DNA of 64,000 nucleotides from Gammaproteobacteria bacterium (GTDB lineage Bacteria; Pseudomonadota; Gammaproteobacteria; Pseudomonadales; Pseudohongiellaceae): assembly GCA_021773355.1 (NCBI GenBank), contig JAJFKE010000038.1:124001-188000 (forward strand). The letters are read 5' to 3'. Made by a program: the position numbers and the translations under genes. The notes beneath the pieces were generated by a model. The model worked only from the letters and a program-made list of their open reading frames with translations. It was not told where the DNA came from and did not search any database. Shown one piece after another: positions 36,269-46,079 of the stretch (within the stretch, counting starts at the first letter, position 1; each line of letters begins with the position of its first letter).

Positions 36269-38443
36269 GATATATCGACTCAAGTTTCGATTAGCGCGAC
36301 CCAGGCGCTCGGACAACACCTTCACAATATAGGTGTGCAGCGCAGCCGTTGAAGCCGGAAATCTACGCGACATTTCTTCCAACTTTCCCTTATCAAGTCT
36401 AAATAGACGGGCATCATTTTCGATGCGCACACTCGCGGTTCGATTCTCCCCGGTATAGATGGCCATTTCACCCAGGATGGCACCTGCCTTATATTTGCGC
36501 AGTATTCGTTCAGCTTGACGCGGCACTTTTAGTACCACGACTACGGTGCCGGAGCCAACAAAATACAGACTTTCCCCACTATCACCCTCATTGAATAAGT
36601 ACTCACCTGCCTTCCTGTCTTCTACCACGAAAAAGTCCGCCAGCAGTTCAACATCAGCTTGTTCATAAGCAATACGTCCTAACACATCGGAAAGATCGAG
36701 ATTCTGTTCCTCATCGTTGAGATTTAAATCTTGCAGGATGCGACGTTCGCACCAGTCAACCGCGGTATCCAACTGTTCCTTGTAATGCCTTTCAATCTTA
36801 TGTTCACCAAAAGTAAAGAAGCCATGTTTTACTAATTGCTTTATCGACTTTTCATCGGCGCTACTTATTACGATATGAAACCCCACTCGATCACTCAATT
36901 GAGCTAGCTTGGAGAAGGTAACGATCGCCGACGTATCGAGTTGGCTAACATGATGGAAATCCAATACCAGAAAATCAAACTTTCCTCCTTCCAGCTCCAT
37001 GATGCGCGAACGAATAGCTGTTAGTAATTTGTCTGCTGTGCCGAAAAAGATAAATCCCTGCAAGACCATAATAAGAACGCGATGCCCTTCTTTGTTCAAT
37101 AACTCTCGCGTTTCTAAATCACGATCGACGTTACTCGCGTGATCACTGCCATTGGTTTCCATTTTGATAACACTCAACTGTGAGTAATTAATCACGAATA
37201 GAATTATGGCTACAAAGAAACCAAAGGTGACGCCCTGCAAAATGTCTGAGAAGATAATGACAACCAGAATCAGAATGACAACAACATAGTCAGACAGAGG
37301 CAGTTCGTCCCTGGCCTTCCAAAGCCAGTCGATCAAGAATTCCAAACCTACATAGATCAGTAAACCGCCAAGAAGAAACGTTGGAACCAACTCCATGAAT
37401 TCCGTACCGGCGAAAATAGCAGCCGCAACCAGAATCGTATTCACTATACCTGTGAGCCTGTCCTTCCCACCTAAGCGATCTACCAGAGCCGTATCAGAGG
37501 CATCATGCACTCCAGGAAAACCACCAAGCATGCCATTCACCACATTGGTGTAGCCCATAACTTGTAGTTCATGATCCGGATTAAGATCTTTTTGCGCGAT
37601 CAGCTCAATACCAGAAACATCGAGCAGCAACATCATCGAACAGAGTAATGCCACAACTACGATACCGCCGAATTGCTCAAAAATGGCTATCCATTTTACT
37701 TCTTGTAAATACTCCCAATGGAAAACGGGAACCAAGGTGCCAGCAGATTCTATGATTGGAAGAAGACCATTTGTAGCAGCTTCTTCTCGACTAATACCGC
37801 TCATGGTCAGTACAGCGTAGAAGAGCAGAACCGACAGCAATAAGATGCCTGGAACAGAGAGGCGGTTGTCGCGAAACATCTTGCCGATGATTAAACAGAG
37901 AGCCAAAACCACAGCGGGGGTTACCAATTGAATAAATTGTGGGTCTGCAAGAGAACGCAGATCGGCATCACGACCGCTCGCAACTGTTAAGCCACCCTGA
38001 ATGAAGATATAGCCAATTCCCGCGAAAAATCCACCAGTAACAGGATAGGGAATATAACGAACCAGATTACCCAACTTCAATCGACCAAGCAGCAACAAGA
38101 AAAGTCCTGTAATCATCGTGGTAACCATTATTGCAACAACGATGGTCGCTTCGGCGCCTATCGAGTACTGAGAATCGAAACTCACATAGATGCTGCTTAC
38201 CATAACAGCGAATACAGGAATTAGACCGTTGCGGGGGGAGCAGATTACGGCTTTATAGCCACTGAACAGTGTGCCACCTAGCCCGGTCACCAGAGTACCG
38301 ATCAGTAAAATGGCTATGCCCGGCACCATAAACCGCGGGTCCGTCTGAGCAAATAGAAGTGCTGCCACGGACACGGCAACAGATATGTTGACCAGTGCGA
38401 TTAATGCGCCGGAGATGATATTGGCTGTATTGCTAGACTGCAT
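36266..38443 (-). CDS. SulP-family anion transporter fused to STAS and cyclic-nucleotide-binding domains
   Basis: 725 residues. Residues 1-425 are a polytopic SulP/SLC26-type transporter core (PYPVTGGFFAGIGYI, GGFPGVHDASDTALVDRLGG). A STAS domain follows (about 455-575; FDFLVLDFHHVSQLDTSA holds the usual D-x-S). The C-terminus (about 605-715) is a cNMP-binding domain (FNEGDSGESLYFVGSGTVVVV, GAILGEMAIYTGENRTASVR) where the GE...R-T-A-S pattern of the phosphate-binding cassette is present. SulP proteins move sulfate, bicarbonate or dicarboxylates; here activity may be gated by a cyclic nucleotide. Substrate unknown. The stop is in a repeat element. Confidence 0.9.
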   Translation of the reverse strand: MQSSNTANIISGALIALVNISVAVSVAALLFAQTDPRFMVPGIAILLIGTLVTGLGGTLFSGYKAVICSPRNGLIPVFAVMVSSIYVSFDSQYSIGAEATIVVAIMVTTMITGLFLLLLGRLKLGNLVRYIPYPVTGGFFAGIGYIFIQGGLTVASGRDADLRSLADPQFIQLVTPAVVLALCLIIGKMFRDNRLSVPGILLLSVLLFYAVLTMSGISREEAATNGLLPIIESAGTLVPVFHWEYLQEVKWIAIFEQFGGIVVVALLCSMMLLLDVSGIELIAQKDLNPDHELQVMGYTNVVNGMLGGFPGVHDASDTALVDRLGGKDRLTGIVNTILVAAAIFAGTEFMELVPTFLLGGLLIYVGLEFLIDWLWKARDELPLSDYVVVILILVVIIFSDILQGVTFGFFVAIILFVINYSQLSVIKMETNGSDHASNVDRDLETRELLNKEGHRVLIMVLQGFIFFGTADKLLTAIRSRIMELEGGKFDFLVLDFHHVSQLDTSAIVTFSKLAQLSDRVGFHIVISSADEKSIKQLVKHGFFTFGEHKIERHYKEQLDTAVDWCERRILQDLNLNDEEQNLDLSDVLGRIAYEQADVELLADFFVVEDRKAGEYLFNEGDSGESLYFVGSGTVVVVLKVPRQAERILRKYKAGAILGEMAIYTGENRTASVRIENDARLFRLDKGKLEEMSRRFPASTAALHTYIVKVLSERLGRANRNLSRYI

Positions 38444-38869
38444 CTTATTATTTTATTTTGTTGGTTAATCTTCGCAAAGAGCCGAGGATACTACCGGCCA
38501 GCGCCCGATACCAGTGTGATCCCTTACTATAGAAGTCCTAAGACTCTGTTATCGCACTATGTTTTCCCGAAGTTTTCCCCTTTTGTCATCAAAATACCGG
38601 CTCATGCGTTGTAATAAGGAGTCTCTGATACAATTTGAACAATTTCCTTGATCAGATGTCGAATCAGCGGGGCTCATCGCTTTCTGCGACGCCATTCAAG
38701 GAAAGCAGCGTTCAGTGGAATAAACTGCGGTTGTTGCCTGTCCTTGTATTTACCGCTGTTTTATAATTCTCAAGCCCATTCAGCAGGATAGTTGAATATG
38801 AACTACTCACCGAAGCCCTTGTCAGCTCGCATGGCTCTATTAAAGAATCACTTCAGAACGGAGCTAAAT
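38444..38869. other. Intergenic region between divergent genes
   Basis: 426 bp between the SulP gene and the small exported gene. A TATAAT hexamer at 38762-38767 faces the + strand gene but has no good -35 at the standard distance. Upstream in-frame ATGs exist (38792), but ATG 38870 with GGAG is a better start. Nothing else recognised. Confidence 0.35.
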
Positions 38870-39532
38870 ATGCGCCAGGGTACTAATCTGCATTCAAGTT
38901 ACCGATTGAGAAATATCGTAACAACTCTCACATGCTGTCTATTTTCGCTGGGGCTCGCTTCAGCCAGTGCCACCACCATCCTCGGAATGGATATCGATAA
39001 GGTGGCCGCCGACGCCGAATTTGTCTTCGAGGGTGAGGTAATAAATAGCGAGACGCGACAAGACACTAACAGCGGTATTATCAGTACGTATGTCACCTTT
39101 CAGATAAACGATGTCATAAAAGGTGACTATTCTGCCGATTCTGTAGAACTAAAATTTATGGGCGGAGTATTTAACGGCCAGATTGTCCAAGTCAGTGGTA
39201 TGCGCATACCTGAACTGGCGGAACAAGGAATCTATTTCGTCGAATCCATGTCGGAGGATTTGATCAATCCTCTGATCGGTTGGTCTCAGGGACATTTCAT
39301 AATTGTCGACGACAATGGTGTACGCCGAATCAGCACCGCTGGTAATCAACCGGTCACCGAAGTCGAAGCAGTTTCTTCCATACCCAGTAGCATTAAAAAA
39401 CCTTTGTCCGTGGTTGAAGGTAATACCGATGTCGCCGCTGGCGTAATAACCGAAATCAGCGCCATCACGATTCAACGCGCATTAACCGTTGAAGAATTTA
39501 AATCTAGAATCATAAGCATTCTTGAGAACTAG
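38870..39532 (+). CDS. Exported hypothetical protein, matrixin-associated
   Basis: 220 residues from ATG 38870 (GGAG five bases upstream); starts further upstream at 38792 would add about 26 residues before the signal peptide. Hydrophobic signal (TLTCCLFSLGLASASA) then a beta-rich domain (AEFVFEGEVINSETR, VTFQINDVIKGDY, VQVSGMRIPELAEQGIYFVES). No family named, but proteins of this kind are seen beside matrixin-like proteases, as here. The stop codon TAG is the first three bases of the foldback element, so the natural C-terminus may have been changed by its insertion. Confidence 0.75.
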   Translation: MRQGTNLHSSYRLRNIVTTLTCCLFSLGLASASATTILGMDIDKVAADAEFVFEGEVINSETRQDTNSGIISTYVTFQINDVIKGDYSADSVELKFMGGVFNGQIVQVSGMRIPELAEQGIYFVESMSEDLINPLIGWSQGHFIIVDDNGVRRISTAGNQPVTEVEAVSSIPSSIKKPLSVVEGNTDVAAGVITEISAITIQRALTVEEFKSRIISILEN

Positions 39533-39698
39533 GGACTCTCTTATTAACTCCAAATTACCTCTGCGTGACCTGAAGCGTACAGATTCTAGACGCCGTTTGC
39601 CGCTAATGGCCACTCTATTTGTAAGAACGGCAACGACGAAGATGGGCGCTTCAGGCCTCGCCCTTCGAGGCAGTTTGGAGTTAATCAGAGGGTCCCTA
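39530..39698. mobile_element. 169-bp foldback element (MITE-like) with TA-bounded terminal inverted repeats
   Basis: Left end TAGGGACTCTCTTATTAA and right end (reverse complement) TAGGGACCCTCTGATTAA, continuing CTCCAAA and CCTC on both; 28 of 32 terminal bases agree. Further inward, CCTGAAGCG/CGCTTCAGG and CGTTTGCCG/CGGCAACG also pair, so the whole unit can fold on itself. Both ends begin TA, as in Tc1/mariner or IS630-type insertions, though a duplication cannot be proved from one copy. No transposase is encoded. It sits between the exported protein and matrixin genes, supplying the stop codon of the first and perhaps the ribosome-binding site (GAGG) of the second. Confidence 0.72.
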
Positions 39699-39701
39699 TC
39701 C

Positions 39702-41114
39702 TTGAAAACCGTTTCTTTTTTCCTAGTCTGTTTGCTACTAGTAAGCTCCACCCATGCTTTCGAAGTTTCTGAAAACTTTTGGGAAAGCGGACAAGCCGTA
39801 TTTCACGTTGGGATTCCAGGCACCTCCCCCACGGGTGGAAGCTGGAATGACGCATTCAAAAGATCCATGGATGCATGGAGTGCTGTAAGTTCATTCAAAT
39901 TCATTGCGGAAGACGAATTTTTAGATCCTTGCATAGATCGCGGAACGGATCAATTTGGCGATGGCGTTACTGGAGTTGATTTTAGATCCACGGTGTGCGG
40001 TAGCGCCTTCGGTGAAAATACGCTGGCGGTCACTCTAACCGCTGGACAATGTTTGAATCAACAATGTACAGGCGGTTTCACCATAAGCGATGCCGACATA
40101 GTTTTTAACAGCGGTGAATCCTGGGATGTGTATAGCGGCCCTCTGAGGTTCGATGGTACTAGCGAATTTGAACGAGTGGCGCTGCACGAACTTGGCCATG
40201 CCCTGGGCTTGGATCACTCAAATGCAGATTCAGCCATTATGCGGCCCTTCGTATCCGACAATGACGCGCTGCAAACGGATGACATAGATGGTGTGATATC
40301 TATCTATGGGGGCGAAACGATCGTCGAAACGACCGTGAGTAATATCTACGGAGTTGCTCTGGTCGAACCTGATAACGCTACGCTGTCCGGGCCAAACGAT
40401 AGTGTCAATCTCGCTGGAACACTGAGTAGCAGCGATGATCAACTCGACGGTAAGTCTCTCGATTTGTATCAATACAGCTTCGAGAATGACTCCACAATTG
40501 ATATTCAACTTAACTCCCAGGCATTCGATCCTTTTCTGTATCTTGTTAGAGTAACTTCCTCACAGGCATCGATACCCGAATTCACCTTTGTAGATGACAA
40601 CTCCGGATCGGGCAACAACGCCAGGATTAACACAACGATACAGGCGGGAACCTATTGGTTAGGAGCCAGCAGTGCTAGCAATGGTTCTCAGGGCGGCTAT
40701 GATATTTCAATCATTTCGAGCAGCAACACACCATCTTCTTCTTTCACTTCATTCACTTCGATCTATGGCGTTGATGTATTGGTCAATCCGAATCCGAACA
40801 TAAAGGGAATTCTAAACTCAAACGATTTCAAATTTGACGGAAAACTCCTGGATCTAATTCAGTTTGACGTTAGCAATACTACCAAACTCAAAATCGATCT
40901 CAGTTCTTCAGCATTTGATACCAGCCTGTTGTTGGTGGATGTTATAGAAGGTGAGGTAGGGCAGCTCTTGTTCCAAAATGATGATAATGGCAGTGGAACG
41001 AATTCGACGCTGCAGCCTACTCTGCAAGCCGGCACCTATTGGCTAGGTGTCACCAGTTTCGATCCAAGCGAAACTGGTGACTACACCATAGTAATCTCGG
41101 TAGTTCTGCCCTAG
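39702..41114 (+). CDS. Secreted matrixin-like metalloprotease (M10) with two PPC domains
   Basis: 470 residues from TTG 39702, which gives a clean signal peptide (MKTVSFFLVCLLLVSSTHA); ATGs at 39606 and 39642 are in frame but lie inside the repeat element. Protease domain with zinc motif HELGHALGLDHS at about 162-173 and the following met-turn (SAIMRPF). Two pre-peptidase C-terminal (PPC) beta domains follow, each ending QAGTYWLG (around residues 270-345 and 380-470); these are usually trimmed from secreted proteases. Calcium-dependent extracellular proteolysis is expected. Confidence 0.88.
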   Translation: MKTVSFFLVCLLLVSSTHAFEVSENFWESGQAVFHVGIPGTSPTGGSWNDAFKRSMDAWSAVSSFKFIAEDEFLDPCIDRGTDQFGDGVTGVDFRSTVCGSAFGENTLAVTLTAGQCLNQQCTGGFTISDADIVFNSGESWDVYSGPLRFDGTSEFERVALHELGHALGLDHSNADSAIMRPFVSDNDALQTDDIDGVISIYGGETIVETTVSNIYGVALVEPDNATLSGPNDSVNLAGTLSSSDDQLDGKSLDLYQYSFENDSTIDIQLNSQAFDPFLYLVRVTSSQASIPEFTFVDDNSGSGNNARINTTIQAGTYWLGASSASNGSQGGYDISIISSSNTPSSSFTSFTSIYGVDVLVNPNPNIKGILNSNDFKFDGKLLDLIQFDVSNTTKLKIDLSSSAFDTSLLLVDVIEGEVGQLLFQNDDNGSGTNSTLQPTLQAGTYWLGVTSFDPSETGDYTIVISVVLP

Positions 41115-41135
41115 CCGAATTCTGCAAACACTGCT

Positions 41136-42542
41136 TTAGTCCAGCGCCATCAGCACGGTGGCAACACGCTTGGGTACCTGACCCACAGGAATCATTGCTA
41201 TCGCTTCCATTTTTTCTGCATCTACCGAATAGGTGACATGATCACCGGCAGCACCGATATAAACTCGTTTACCATCCGGCGTAAATGTAATCCACTCCGG
41301 ATGTTGGCCTACAAAGACACGGCCTATTTCCTTTAGATCAGGCAGTGAGTGGATATAAACATGGCTGTAGACTTTACTCGTAGACCACAGCGTCTTTCCA
41401 TCGGGGGAAACAGCCAGACCGTGTGCTGGCGCGCCTTGCAAGCCGTCCAGATGCGCTTCTTCACCGGGTACGGCCGGGTGTTCAATTCTGGCCACCTCTT
41501 GTCGCTTGTCGAAATCAACCACAGCGAAACCGTGAAAGCCAGATAGCTGCACAAATATATTCTTGGTTGAACCGTCAGCCTTGGTATCGAAGGTCATGGG
41601 ACGAATACCTGAGCTCATCTCCAGCTCCCAAGCTACCTCGTCAGTACGGGTATCAATGACATTGATTGTTCGCGTCTGGATAGAACCGGCAACAGCATAA
41701 CGGCTGTCCGGGGTTACATACACATTATGAATAGCACCATTTACCGGCAGCGTTTTTACATTGCTCATGCTGGCTACATCGATAATATCCACTGAGCCTG
41801 GCATCTCCATGATTGCCACATAAACCTTCTTTCCGTCGCTGGTCACCGCCACATTGTTCGGTCTGCCACTTAATGGTATCCGTCGCTTAACACGCAGGGT
41901 TCTTGCATCAACAATATCCAGGCTGTGCATTGCCTCATTTGTTATATAGACCTGAGAACCACCTGGCGCGCCGACCACACCATGGGGAATTTCAATATCA
42001 GTAATCCGGCCGACGACCTCATTGGTCGCAGGATCAATCACCGTAGAGTCGTCCCCCGCCGCATTGGTTTGAATAATCCTTACCGCGATTTCGGAAGGCT
42101 CGCGTCTAGTCTTGGCACCGGCAACCCAATCGGCCATGATGCGCCATTCGGGATCGAATTGGCTGTGAAAGTGTTTGCCTCCACCATGAAAGGGATCACC
42201 ACCTGCATCCACGGAGAGTGGATGGGTGAGGAATCTGCTCTTCAATGGGTCCTCTCCCGCAAGAACGTACTGGATGGCTGACTCGTAATTCATCTGCGAC
42301 TGCTCATCGCTCCAAAATAGCTGATGCTCCTGCAGGGCTTGAATCCTAAAACCGCTGCTGCGAGTATGACACTGTATGCAACGCACATTGCCATCTCGCT
42401 TGGCGAGGAAAATTGGCTGCACTTCATTCTTGAAATAATCGAAATCTAATTCCGCTTCCTGTGCGAATAACACAGCCGGATACGCCAACAAACTTACAGC
42501 AAGAAAATGACCTATCGTTCTTATAGTGGCAATGGGTTTCAT
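41136..42542 (-). CDS. Exported YVTN beta-propeller protein with N-terminal CxxCH domain
   Basis: 468 residues from ATG 42542 (GAGG upstream). Signal peptide (cleavage near LFA-QEA), one heme c site CIQCH near residue 56, then a seven-bladed YVTN/surface-layer type propeller (VVGRITDIEIPHG, RPNNVAVTSDGKKVYVAI, AVSPDGKTLWSTSK, PEWITFTPDGKRVYIGA). Such proteins are periplasmic redox or metal-associated scaffolds. It lies 53 bp after the amidase gene on the same strand and is probably cotranscribed. Confidence 0.83.
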   Translation of the reverse strand: MKPIATIRTIGHFLAVSLLAYPAVLFAQEAELDFDYFKNEVQPIFLAKRDGNVRCIQCHTRSSGFRIQALQEHQLFWSDEQSQMNYESAIQYVLAGEDPLKSRFLTHPLSVDAGGDPFHGGGKHFHSQFDPEWRIMADWVAGAKTRREPSEIAVRIIQTNAAGDDSTVIDPATNEVVGRITDIEIPHGVVGAPGGSQVYITNEAMHSLDIVDARTLRVKRRIPLSGRPNNVAVTSDGKKVYVAIMEMPGSVDIIDVASMSNVKTLPVNGAIHNVYVTPDSRYAVAGSIQTRTINVIDTRTDEVAWELEMSSGIRPMTFDTKADGSTKNIFVQLSGFHGFAVVDFDKRQEVARIEHPAVPGEEAHLDGLQGAPAHGLAVSPDGKTLWSTSKVYSHVYIHSLPDLKEIGRVFVGQHPEWITFTPDGKRVYIGAAGDHVTYSVDAEKMEAIAMIPVGQVPKRVATVLMALD

Positions 42543-42595
42543 AGTTCTAACCTCTTCTAAGTTATTATCTTCCATACTTGAATTCTAATCTGTGC

Positions 42596-44458
42596 TTACT
42601 GTATCAGCTGAGTTGCTCCAGAGCGAGCAAATGGATCAGCAAACACTTTCAGATAAAGCCGCCGCTCAACAAATGCCTGACGGAACTCTGGCGACATGAA
42701 ATGAGTACCGGCCGCACCAACTACGTCAGGCGGCAGCAAATTCAAAACCACGGGATCATTGAGCCTGCCACTGCCCTCTTGGTCGATTATCAAGGTAACG
42801 GCGTGGACCTGTTGCTCAGCATTACTCCTATTACGAACCGTATAATTGAATCGGTTATGGACGACATCGAATTCAAAGCTACTGGTAATTCGTACACCTT
42901 CTTGATTGAAGTTAAGATCCAATAACTGTGCTTGAGGCGCCAGTCCAGACTCCAGGGCTGGCGTAGTGGCCGGCGGCTTTCGCGTTTGCAGGGCCAATTC
43001 ATAAGGCTGGGCGATCGCGAGTAAATCCGGGTCCTGCAAGAATTTACCCAATAGTTCCAAACCAACTGGAAGTCCGCTGTTGCTGAAACCAGCAGGCATA
43101 GACAAAGCTGGCAGACCAGAATTTGCACTAATACTGCAATTGCTCCCTGGCTGAGATTCGCCAGTAAATACTTGCAGCCTACCTATGGTAGGGTAGGCAA
43201 TCACGTCCAAATTATTATCCGAAAAAACCTGCTCAATTGCGCTACGCAATTCTGTTCTGGCCGCCATCGCGGCTTGATAATTTTCCTCATTGAACTCCGA
43301 GGAATTGGAACGACTTAACACAGCATCAACAGCCTCGTGATATAAACCTAGATCAACTATGGTTCTTAAATCCAATATCTCTCCATCTGAAAATTCGGAC
43401 AGATAATTATCAATATCTGTTTTGAACTCATGTCCAATCAATCCGGACCGCTGAATTAAGGCGGCCAGATCCGGTATTTCCACCTCCAAGATTTCCGCTC
43501 CTTGCTGCTCATACCACTGTAATGATTCGTCTAGGGTACGGCGAATAGCCGCACCGGCGTTTTCGAAATAGTCCGCCAGTTTGCCAATTCGAAGTTCGGT
43601 CAAATTCGCAGTATTCAGGCGCTCCAGGAAACCTGGCGCTGCTACTGACTGCATTATCGCTGTTGCTTCGTCTCTGGCATCGAAGCCAACGACTAGATCC
43701 AGAATGATTGCCAAGTCTTCGGCGCTACGCGCTAACGGTCCTGCAACATCCTGGGTGTGAGACAGAGGCAATATGCCATAGATGCTGGACATGCCCTTGC
43801 TTGGCCGCAGGCCTATCAAATTGTTAAAGGCAGAGGGAATCCGTATTGAACCACAAGTATCCGAGCCAAAACCTGCTGCCGCGAAGCTCGCTGCCACAGC
43901 TGCACCGGTGCCGCCACTTGAACCACCCGGCACACGTCTAGGATCGTAAGGATTTCGTGTCTGCCCGATAATTGAGCTAATACTGGTAATACCATAAGCA
44001 TATTCATGCAAATTGGTCTTAGCCAGAATGATTGCGCCGGCCTGCAGCAGCTTATCTATCTGGGCTGCATTCTCATTGGGAATAAAATTCGCCAAAGCCA
44101 CGGACCCACCCGTGGTGGCCATGTCATCGGTATTGTAGTTGTCTTTAATCAGAATCGGCACACCATGTAACAGTCCCCTGGCACCGCTTCGTTGCCGCTC
44201 TTCATCCAGAGCCCGGGCTATCTCAACTGCTCGTGGATTAATACGGATAATGCTATTTAAATTGGGACCTTGCTTGTCGTAGGCTTCGATCCTCGCTAAA
44301 TACTGTTCAACCAACTGTACCGAAGTAACCCGTCCCTGCCGTAATGCACTCTGAATGTCACTAATACTCGCTTCGAACACATCGAACTGTGTCTGCCCAA
44401 ACACCAAGGGGGGCATTGTTAGACTAAGCAAAAAAACAAGACATCGAGTGAATGACAT
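42596..44458 (-). CDS. Exported amidase-signature hydrolase
   Basis: 620 residues: signal peptide (cleavage near VFG-QTQ), then the amidase signature domain (about 30-500) with catalytic Lys in VPILIKDNYN and Ser-Ser in GGSSGGTGAAVA followed by GSDTCGSIRIPSAFN. The last ~110 residues form a separate beta-rich tail. Related to GatA but too long and exported, so it is not the tRNA amidotransferase; periplasmic amide or peptide hydrolysis is expected. Upstream partner of the YVTN/heme protein gene. Confidence 0.9.
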   Translation of the reverse strand: MSFTRCLVFLLSLTMPPLVFGQTQFDVFEASISDIQSALRQGRVTSVQLVEQYLARIEAYDKQGPNLNSIIRINPRAVEIARALDEERQRSGARGLLHGVPILIKDNYNTDDMATTGGSVALANFIPNENAAQIDKLLQAGAIILAKTNLHEYAYGITSISSIIGQTRNPYDPRRVPGGSSGGTGAAVAASFAAAGFGSDTCGSIRIPSAFNNLIGLRPSKGMSSIYGILPLSHTQDVAGPLARSAEDLAIILDLVVGFDARDEATAIMQSVAAPGFLERLNTANLTELRIGKLADYFENAGAAIRRTLDESLQWYEQQGAEILEVEIPDLAALIQRSGLIGHEFKTDIDNYLSEFSDGEILDLRTIVDLGLYHEAVDAVLSRSNSSEFNEENYQAAMAARTELRSAIEQVFSDNNLDVIAYPTIGRLQVFTGESQPGSNCSISANSGLPALSMPAGFSNSGLPVGLELLGKFLQDPDLLAIAQPYELALQTRKPPATTPALESGLAPQAQLLDLNFNQEGVRITSSFEFDVVHNRFNYTVRNRSNAEQQVHAVTLIIDQEGSGRLNDPVVLNLLPPDVVGAAGTHFMSPEFRQAFVERRLYLKVFADPFARSGATQLIQ

Positions 44459-44637
44459 ATCGGTGGCCTAAGATTATTAACAGAAGAAAGTGTAAGTGAA
44501 TGATCAAGAGATGACCACTACCCAAATACCGACTTTTGCTCAAGCTTTGCCGAGTAGCGATTTCCGCTCGAAGTTATTTCTACCAGCTGCGCTGTCACCA
44601 CCGTCTAATCACAGACGTAGAAACTCAAAATAATAAG

Positions 44638-45948
44638 TCAAACTGGAGAGTTTGTGTGTTGCAAGAGATGACTGCGCAGGTCCGCAAAGATTTTGAGTAC
44701 CAACAATAGCACTAAAGCTGCCAAGCTTGAGCCAAGACTCAGAGTGAGAAAGCCACCAAAAATAATTGTTAGATGCATAATTACCACACGGCGATAAGGC
44801 TCCTTCATTTGTTGGCTCATCGATCGATTTTCATATTCTTTGCGACTCAAGAAGTTCACGAAGTATGAGATTCCGTGACTTACAACTAGAGCCAGAAGTG
44901 CTGGCCACAATTTCTGTAAATCTACCCATACCTGTAATTGTGAGACATCGCCTTCGCCGACTAATTCGCCTCCGAAAAGCACGTAGATAAAAAGCAAGTG
45001 CACTGACATAAACGCACCGTAGTGTGCCACGAAGAAGGTACCGTAAAACAGTACAGAGCAGTGGCCTATACGCCACATTTTGCATAAATTGTACAGACCG
45101 ATAACGGCGCTCTCAGCCCAAAACAACAGCATTATCTCGCCGATTTCCCAACCTCCCAGAATTACCCCAAACAGAGGGATCAAGTTCGCTATAATCAGGG
45201 CAATACTGGATACTGAAACAAGGCTGGCCGGCTCTCCAATTTCCACAGCAGAACGCTGTTCGACTTCCATGGCGTCGACTTTTTCCAATTCGGCAGCGGT
45301 GGCCGCCGCTGTCATTGAAGATAGATCCACAGGCGCAGCGGCATGCCGTGGAAACAGCGCTTGCAGCTGAGCAATAATCTTTTCAGCTTCTTGTTTGCCA
45401 ATTGACGAGCCAAACCTAATGGTCTCATCACCATAGTCAAACATGAGATGTTGTCCACGCCATTTATTTTCGTTGGAGACTTCCCCATCCTGATAGCGAA
45501 AGTTACGGATCAATTCATTAGCGTAACTAACTCCGAATCCGAGACCAGGTATCCCGATGCGCAGTACTAATTTATTTTCAGTTACCCGTACCGTTTCTCT
45601 ACCGAGAATCAGGCCCAGAAAAACAATGAGCAATAATGCTACTCCGCAAGACCAACCCAACATCCACAGCAGAGAAAACACCATGAAGATCAAAGAGAAT
45701 AAGCTGTCGTCATCGCCACCTGCAGACATCACGCCCATGGATAACAGAGGCAGGCTAAATACAAACAAGAAGACGGCAGATATAAGGATAAGAATTAACG
45801 ATCTATTGAAGGGCAGGCTTCGATAAAAATCATCCGTTGATTGTTTACCCCCATCGAGGGCGAAGGAGAACTCAGGTGCAAGCTTACCCCAACTTCTCAT
45901 GCGTCCGAATTTTTTCATCATCGGCATTTTGGATTTCGTTTTTCGCAC
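44638..45948 (-). CDS. DUF6498-like membrane protein
   Basis: 436 residues. N-terminal part has two or three hydrophobic helices and a soluble PH-like segment; the C-terminal part has the LIPLFGVILGGWEIGEIMLLFWAE pattern typical of DUF6498, followed by membrane helices. The first in-frame start is GTG 45948; ATGs at 45927, 45921 and 45918 are alternatives because no clear ribosome-binding site separates them. Function unknown. Confidence 0.75.
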   Translation of the reverse strand: MRKTKSKMPMMKKFGRMRSWGKLAPEFSFALDGGKQSTDDFYRSLPFNRSLILILISAVFLFVFSLPLLSMGVMSAGGDDDSLFSLIFMVFSLLWMLGWSCGVALLLIVFLGLILGRETVRVTENKLVLRIGIPGLGFGVSYANELIRNFRYQDGEVSNENKWRGQHLMFDYGDETIRFGSSIGKQEAEKIIAQLQALFPRHAAAPVDLSSMTAAATAAELEKVDAMEVEQRSAVEIGEPASLVSVSSIALIIANLIPLFGVILGGWEIGEIMLLFWAESAVIGLYNLCKMWRIGHCSVLFYGTFFVAHYGAFMSVHLLFIYVLFGGELVGEGDVSQLQVWVDLQKLWPALLALVVSHGISYFVNFLSRKEYENRSMSQQMKEPYRRVVIMHLTIIFGGFLTLSLGSSLAALVLLLVLKIFADLRSHLLQHTNSPV

Positions 45949-46079
45949 GAAGAACCTTAAACCGGCATTTCCAGGGTATTTTCCAAGGGATGAGTTTGAA
46001 TTTCAGGCAGCATTTCTATTTTTTCGCCATGTTTTAGTAACGCAGAAGATTTTGCTCCCCAGCCTCTTAACTTTAGAAT

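Noticed and set aside
39522..39701. N-terminal extension of the matrixin protease starting at TTG 39522
   Set aside because: The extension is the translation of the foldback repeat; the signal peptide starts at 39702.
39482..39751. Minus-strand ORF across the foldback element
   Set aside because: The element is nearly palindromic, so both strands give similar open frames; not a gene.
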